DNA of 64,000 nt from JBKECF01 sp047974375 (lineage in GTDB: Bacteria > Bacillota > Clostridia > Lachnospirales > CAMZNU01). Below the pieces are notes generated by a model. That model made no database searches. It saw only the letters and a list, made by a program, of their open reading frames with translations, and was not told the origin of the DNA. Position numbers and translations under genes: made by a program. The stretch is taken from assembly GCA_047974375.1 (NCBI GenBank), contig JBKECF010000004.1, forward strand, positions 150,439 through 214,438. The letters run 5' to 3'. Positions 61,657-64,000 of the stretch are shown here, piece after piece; the first letter of the stretch is position 1, and every line of letters begins with the position of its first letter.

Positions 61657-62871
61657 TCACTTTTTTGTTTTCAATACTCGTGATGGTTTTGAAAAAATTT
61701 CATTAGTTACTAATGTAACGGCGCCTAGAAGTTTACTGTCATCTTTTAGAGAGCTAAATTCTATTATTAAGTTCTCATAAACATCATCAACTACGCGTTT
61801 TTTTACATCTTCTTTTATTCTGCTCAATAAGATGTGTCCGCCACAATTAAGCTCATCGTTTATTACAATTATATGAGGGTTGTATGTATTTATTAAAGTA
61901 ACTATTCCATAAGATAGAAATTTGCTAACTTCTTTTACACATATAATTGCTAACTCATCACCGATATTAACAGCCTTGCTTATTGACTCGAAAGTGACAT
62001 CTATATTACTAAGGTAACTTTCTGGATAGTTAGGCAATTTATGCTCAATGTTGTCTATAAGCCTTAAACTAGAGCAATATAATTCTAGACATCCTTTATT
62101 TCCACATTCACATTGAGGTCCGTTATAATCAATCGATACGTGGCCTATTTCTCCGGCAATGCCACTTGCGCCATTGTAAATCATCCCATCAATGACTATG
62201 CCGCAACCGATACCTTGACCACCGAGAACAGTTATCATTGTACCCTTTTCAATATTGAAGTTACCAAACCACCACTCAGCAATAGCAGCAGCATTGGCAT
62301 CGTGCTCAAAAAAAACGGGTACACTTAAGTTGCGTTGAAAAATTTCACAAATGTCAATTTGGTTCCATCCATTTGTGCCAGATATCAAGGCTATTCTTCC
62401 TGTATCTTTAATAAATGGTCCGGGAACAGCGACGCCTACACCTATTATGTCAGAGTTGTTTTTTTGTATTGACTCTATTTTATTTAGAATATTCATTATT
62501 ACCGAACTCGGTGAGTCTAATGAATCGATATTATCTTTATAATAATCAAAACAATTACCAATTATATCGTATAGAGCCACTTCGTAATATTTTCTAGTGA
62601 TTTTAACTGCAATTACTTTATAATTATCTGAGTTTAAAGTAATGCCAATAGAACGTCGTCCCTTTACACCTTCAATCATTCCTACTTCTTTAACAATATT
62701 TGTACTTATAAATTCTTTAACAATATTTGTTATAGTAGATTGCTTTAGACCGGTCGTTTTTGCAATTTCGATTCTAGATGTAACATTTTTTCTTCTAAGT
62801 ATATTTAGTACAGTAGATCTATTTATCTCCTGTACATCTTCAAGATTTATTCCGCTGAAAGTTTTTTTCAT
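61657..62871 (-). CDS. ROK family transcriptional repressor
   Basis: The 404-residue protein has an N-terminal winged helix-turn-helix (SRIEIAKTTGLKQSTITNIV) and a ROK sugar-binding domain (GVGVAVPGPFIKDTGRI, FFEHDANAAAIAEWWFG, GGQGIGCGIVIDG) with the zinc motif CECGNKGCLELYCS. It should bind a sugar or sugar phosphate and release operator DNA. It is the first gene of the second sugar operon. A 49-bp palindrome 80 to 130 bases upstream is a good operator candidate. Confidence 0.93.
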   Translation of the reverse strand: MKKTFSGINLEDVQEINRSTVLNILRRKNVTSRIEIAKTTGLKQSTITNIVKEFISTNIVKEVGMIEGVKGRRSIGITLNSDNYKVIAVKITRKYYEVALYDIIGNCFDYYKDNIDSLDSPSSVIMNILNKIESIQKNNSDIIGVGVAVPGPFIKDTGRIALISGTNGWNQIDICEIFQRNLSVPVFFEHDANAAAIAEWWFGNFNIEKGTMITVLGGQGIGCGIVIDGMIYNGASGIAGEIGHVSIDYNGPQCECGNKGCLELYCSSLRLIDNIEHKLPNYPESYLSNIDVTFESISKAVNIGDELAIICVKEVSKFLSYGIVTLINTYNPHIIVINDELNCGGHILLSRIKEDVKKRVVDDVYENLIIEFSSLKDDSKLLGAVTLVTNEIFSKPSRVLKTKK

Positions 62872-62951
62872 AGATATCTCCTCGTTTAATAATATTTTTG
62901 GTAAAAATAGTATATCACAAAAGATAAACCTTGAAATAGAAGTTAAAATGT

Positions 62952-63000
62952 ATTCATTTATATTATTAATTCATTTGATGAACTAATAATATAAATGAAT
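62952..63000. promoter_or_regulatory. 49-bp palindrome, candidate ROK operator
   Basis: Outer arms attcatttatattatta and taataatataaatgaat are perfect; the centre ttcatttgatgaa is itself palindromic. The core ttaattcatttgatgaacta resembles ROK operators such as the XylR type (TTAGTTNNNN...AACTAA). It lies upstream of the ROK gene. Confidence 0.65.
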
Positions 63001-63322
63001 ACTACCACTATAAAGTTTGTATGTCAATAGATTTATTTTTTTCACTTTTAAAAGTGAAAAAGGATATGTAGCTAGATGCAATAATATAGCAAGGACAGTT
63101 TTAGGATTCACTCTGCACAAGTAAAGGGTTACCTCTGATGCTAGGCCATGCCGCTGTATCTTCCTAGATCGATTAAAAAACCTTACACAGGTGAGCTAAA
63201 AATAAACAAGGGTGTTTTTTGAAAATGTAACATATGTTTGACTATAGATGGAGATATAGGTAGTATTATCAAGGGAGTTTACACTTACTTTTCCTTGCCG
63301 AAAGGAGCAAATACCTGATAAT
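63001..63322. other. Gene-free stretch
   Basis: It contains the left end of the palindromic repeat family (gtcaatagattta at 63023), a perfect 24-bp palindrome tttttcacttttaaaagtga (63038-63061) and otherwise nothing recognisable. The composition from 63080 to 63180 is slightly less AT-rich than its surroundings. Confidence 0.45.
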
Positions 63323-63739
63323 TTATATTTCATACTCAACATCTTCAACTTCTCCCAACTTCTCAATTAAAGTTTTTTCAAGTTCAATAAAAGCAGGAAT
63401 AAAGCTGTCACGTATTAAAATTATCATTTCATCAATATTCCTTTCATTGTATATATGCATTGCAGTATTGCGTTTTTTTAGCATAAGTAGCCAAATTGAT
63501 GAATCATCCACGAATTCTATTTTGTAACCAAGTTGTAAAATTTCTCTTGGGGAGCCTATTTCTGCACTTCTAACACCATGTAAGCGAAGCGCTACTTGCA
63601 AAGCATTCCATGCAAGCTCAAATGTTAAGTTAAATTGACCTATAACACCCGTTCTGTAAATATCATCATTTGTTGCCAGTTCAAAATTTGCACCTTTAAG
63701 TATATTTAAACAATTTGAAAAGTTATCAAATTTTTTCAT
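63323..63739 (-). CDS. HEPN / nucleotidyltransferase-partner protein (HI0074 type)
   Basis: From the ATG at 63739 (site ggaggt upstream) the product has 138 residues; a longer frame from 63769 is unlikely because it lies within the neighbouring gene. The pattern GQFNLTFELAWNALQVALRL, GVRSAEIGSPREILQLGYKI and KKRNTAMHIYNERN is the HI0074 group, helical proteins that pair with a minimal nucleotidyltransferase; RN...H is the HEPN-like site. Such pairs can act as toxin-antitoxin modules. Its partner upstream overlaps by 14 bases but is frameshifted. Confidence 0.88.
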   Translation of the reverse strand: MKKFDNFSNCLNILKGANFELATNDDIYRTGVIGQFNLTFELAWNALQVALRLHGVRSAEIGSPREILQLGYKIEFVDDSSIWLLMLKKRNTAMHIYNERNIDEMIILIRDSFIPAFIELEKTLIEKLGEVEDVEYEI

Positions 63740-64000
63740 ATAGCGTGATACCTCCATTTTTAATTTCATTTTTCAGTTCGTCAGAAATCGTCGTATTTAA
63801 ATCAACAATATCAAACATTAAAAGGGAAGAAGTTTTTTCTTTTATATCCCAATAAAAAGAATCAAAATCGCCACCGTATATAGCAATGTCAATATCGCTT
63901 TTTTCTGTATAGTTCCCTTTTGCTCTTGAACCAAAAAGAATAACTTTTTGGTTTGTCTACATTTTTTTGCACAAATTTTATTCGGTTAGCAATAATGAAC
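63726..64000 (-). pseudogene. MNT-type nucleotidyltransferase, frameshifted and cut by window end
   Basis: The minus-strand frame reads VILFGSRAKGNYTEKSDIDI, then YWDIKEKTSSLLMFDIVDLN and a stop at 63726. GSRAKG and SDIDIAI are the catalytic nucleotidyltransferase motifs. Upstream in another frame is RIKFVQKNVDKPK, which should join directly to VILFG; one extra A in the run near 63946-63951 breaks the frame. The 5' end lies outside the window, so a sequencing error cannot be ruled out. Confidence 0.65.

Noticed and set aside
1..64000. CRISPR array, rRNA or tRNA genes
   Set aside because: No regularly spaced repeats with unique spacers, no rRNA-like sequence and no cloverleaf with TTCGA-type arm were recognised on reading; a covariance-model search could still find a missed tRNA.

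Overview
The window is AT-rich and looks like a chromosomal segment of a low-GC, anaerobic member of the Clostridia. Lachnospirales or Cellulosilyticum-like bacteria fit best, but that is inference from gene content, not from a marker gene. The evidence is the sugar ABC operons that lack their own ATPase, the cluster rsmB-rlmN-stp-pknB-rsgA-rpe, the TAXI-type TRAP system, the sodium symporter, and clostridial conjugative-element and group II intron debris.

Layout. Positions 1-2.8 kb hold the end of a DUF5808 membrane protein, a DUF2325 protein, and two small secreted or membrane-protein loci that share a duplicated 55-bp promoter segment; both loci show decay or frameshifting. Positions 2.8-4.8 kb hold DAHP synthase and an MgtC-like protein. 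Positions 4.8-15.5 kb form a catabolic region: a GH130 enzyme, a PdxA2-type dehydrogenase, a DHDPS-family aldolase, an iron alcohol dehydrogenase, a DUF1537 four-carbon acid-sugar kinase, a fused TRAP permease, a TAXI binding protein, and a divergent PrpR_N regulator. Together they suggest import and breakdown of a small sugar acid to DHAP. Positions 15.6-20.3 kb are an oligosaccharide ABC operon with a cytoplasmic GH28-like enzyme.

Positions 20.3-26.9 kb hold a wrecked copy and an intact copy of a membrane-bound AraC regulator, then xylA and xylB. The intact regulator carries a copy of the xylA promoter, ribosome binding site and first codons. Positions 26.9-30.6 kb are an accessory scar: an antitoxin with a broken toxin, a small hairpin array, the 5' and 3' pieces of group II intron sequence, remnants of conjugative-element genes (CHAP, DUF4315) and two unknown genes.

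Positions 30.6-49 kb are mostly core genes: an NSS symporter, carAB (behind a leader peptide and a strong terminator that look like a UTP-sensing attenuator), an M29 aminopeptidase, pstSCAB-phoU behind a PhoP-box-like repeat, and the translation/signalling cluster rsmB to rpe on the minus strand. Positions 49-54.4 kb hold a pseudogene with two in-frame stops, a YitT and a DUF554 membrane protein, a GH20 enzyme and the long hibernation factor.

Positions 54.5-62.9 kb are a second sugar operon: a ROK repressor, an FGGY kinase, a GH32-type enzyme, two permeases and a binding protein, with a 49-bp palindrome upstream of the repressor. The window ends in a HEPN/MNT gene pair whose nucleotidyltransferase is frameshifted. 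I saw no rRNA, tRNA or CRISPR array. The most interesting items are the carAB attenuator, the captured xylA leader on the AraC regulator, the intron scar, and the duplicated promoter with an A7 frameshift gene.
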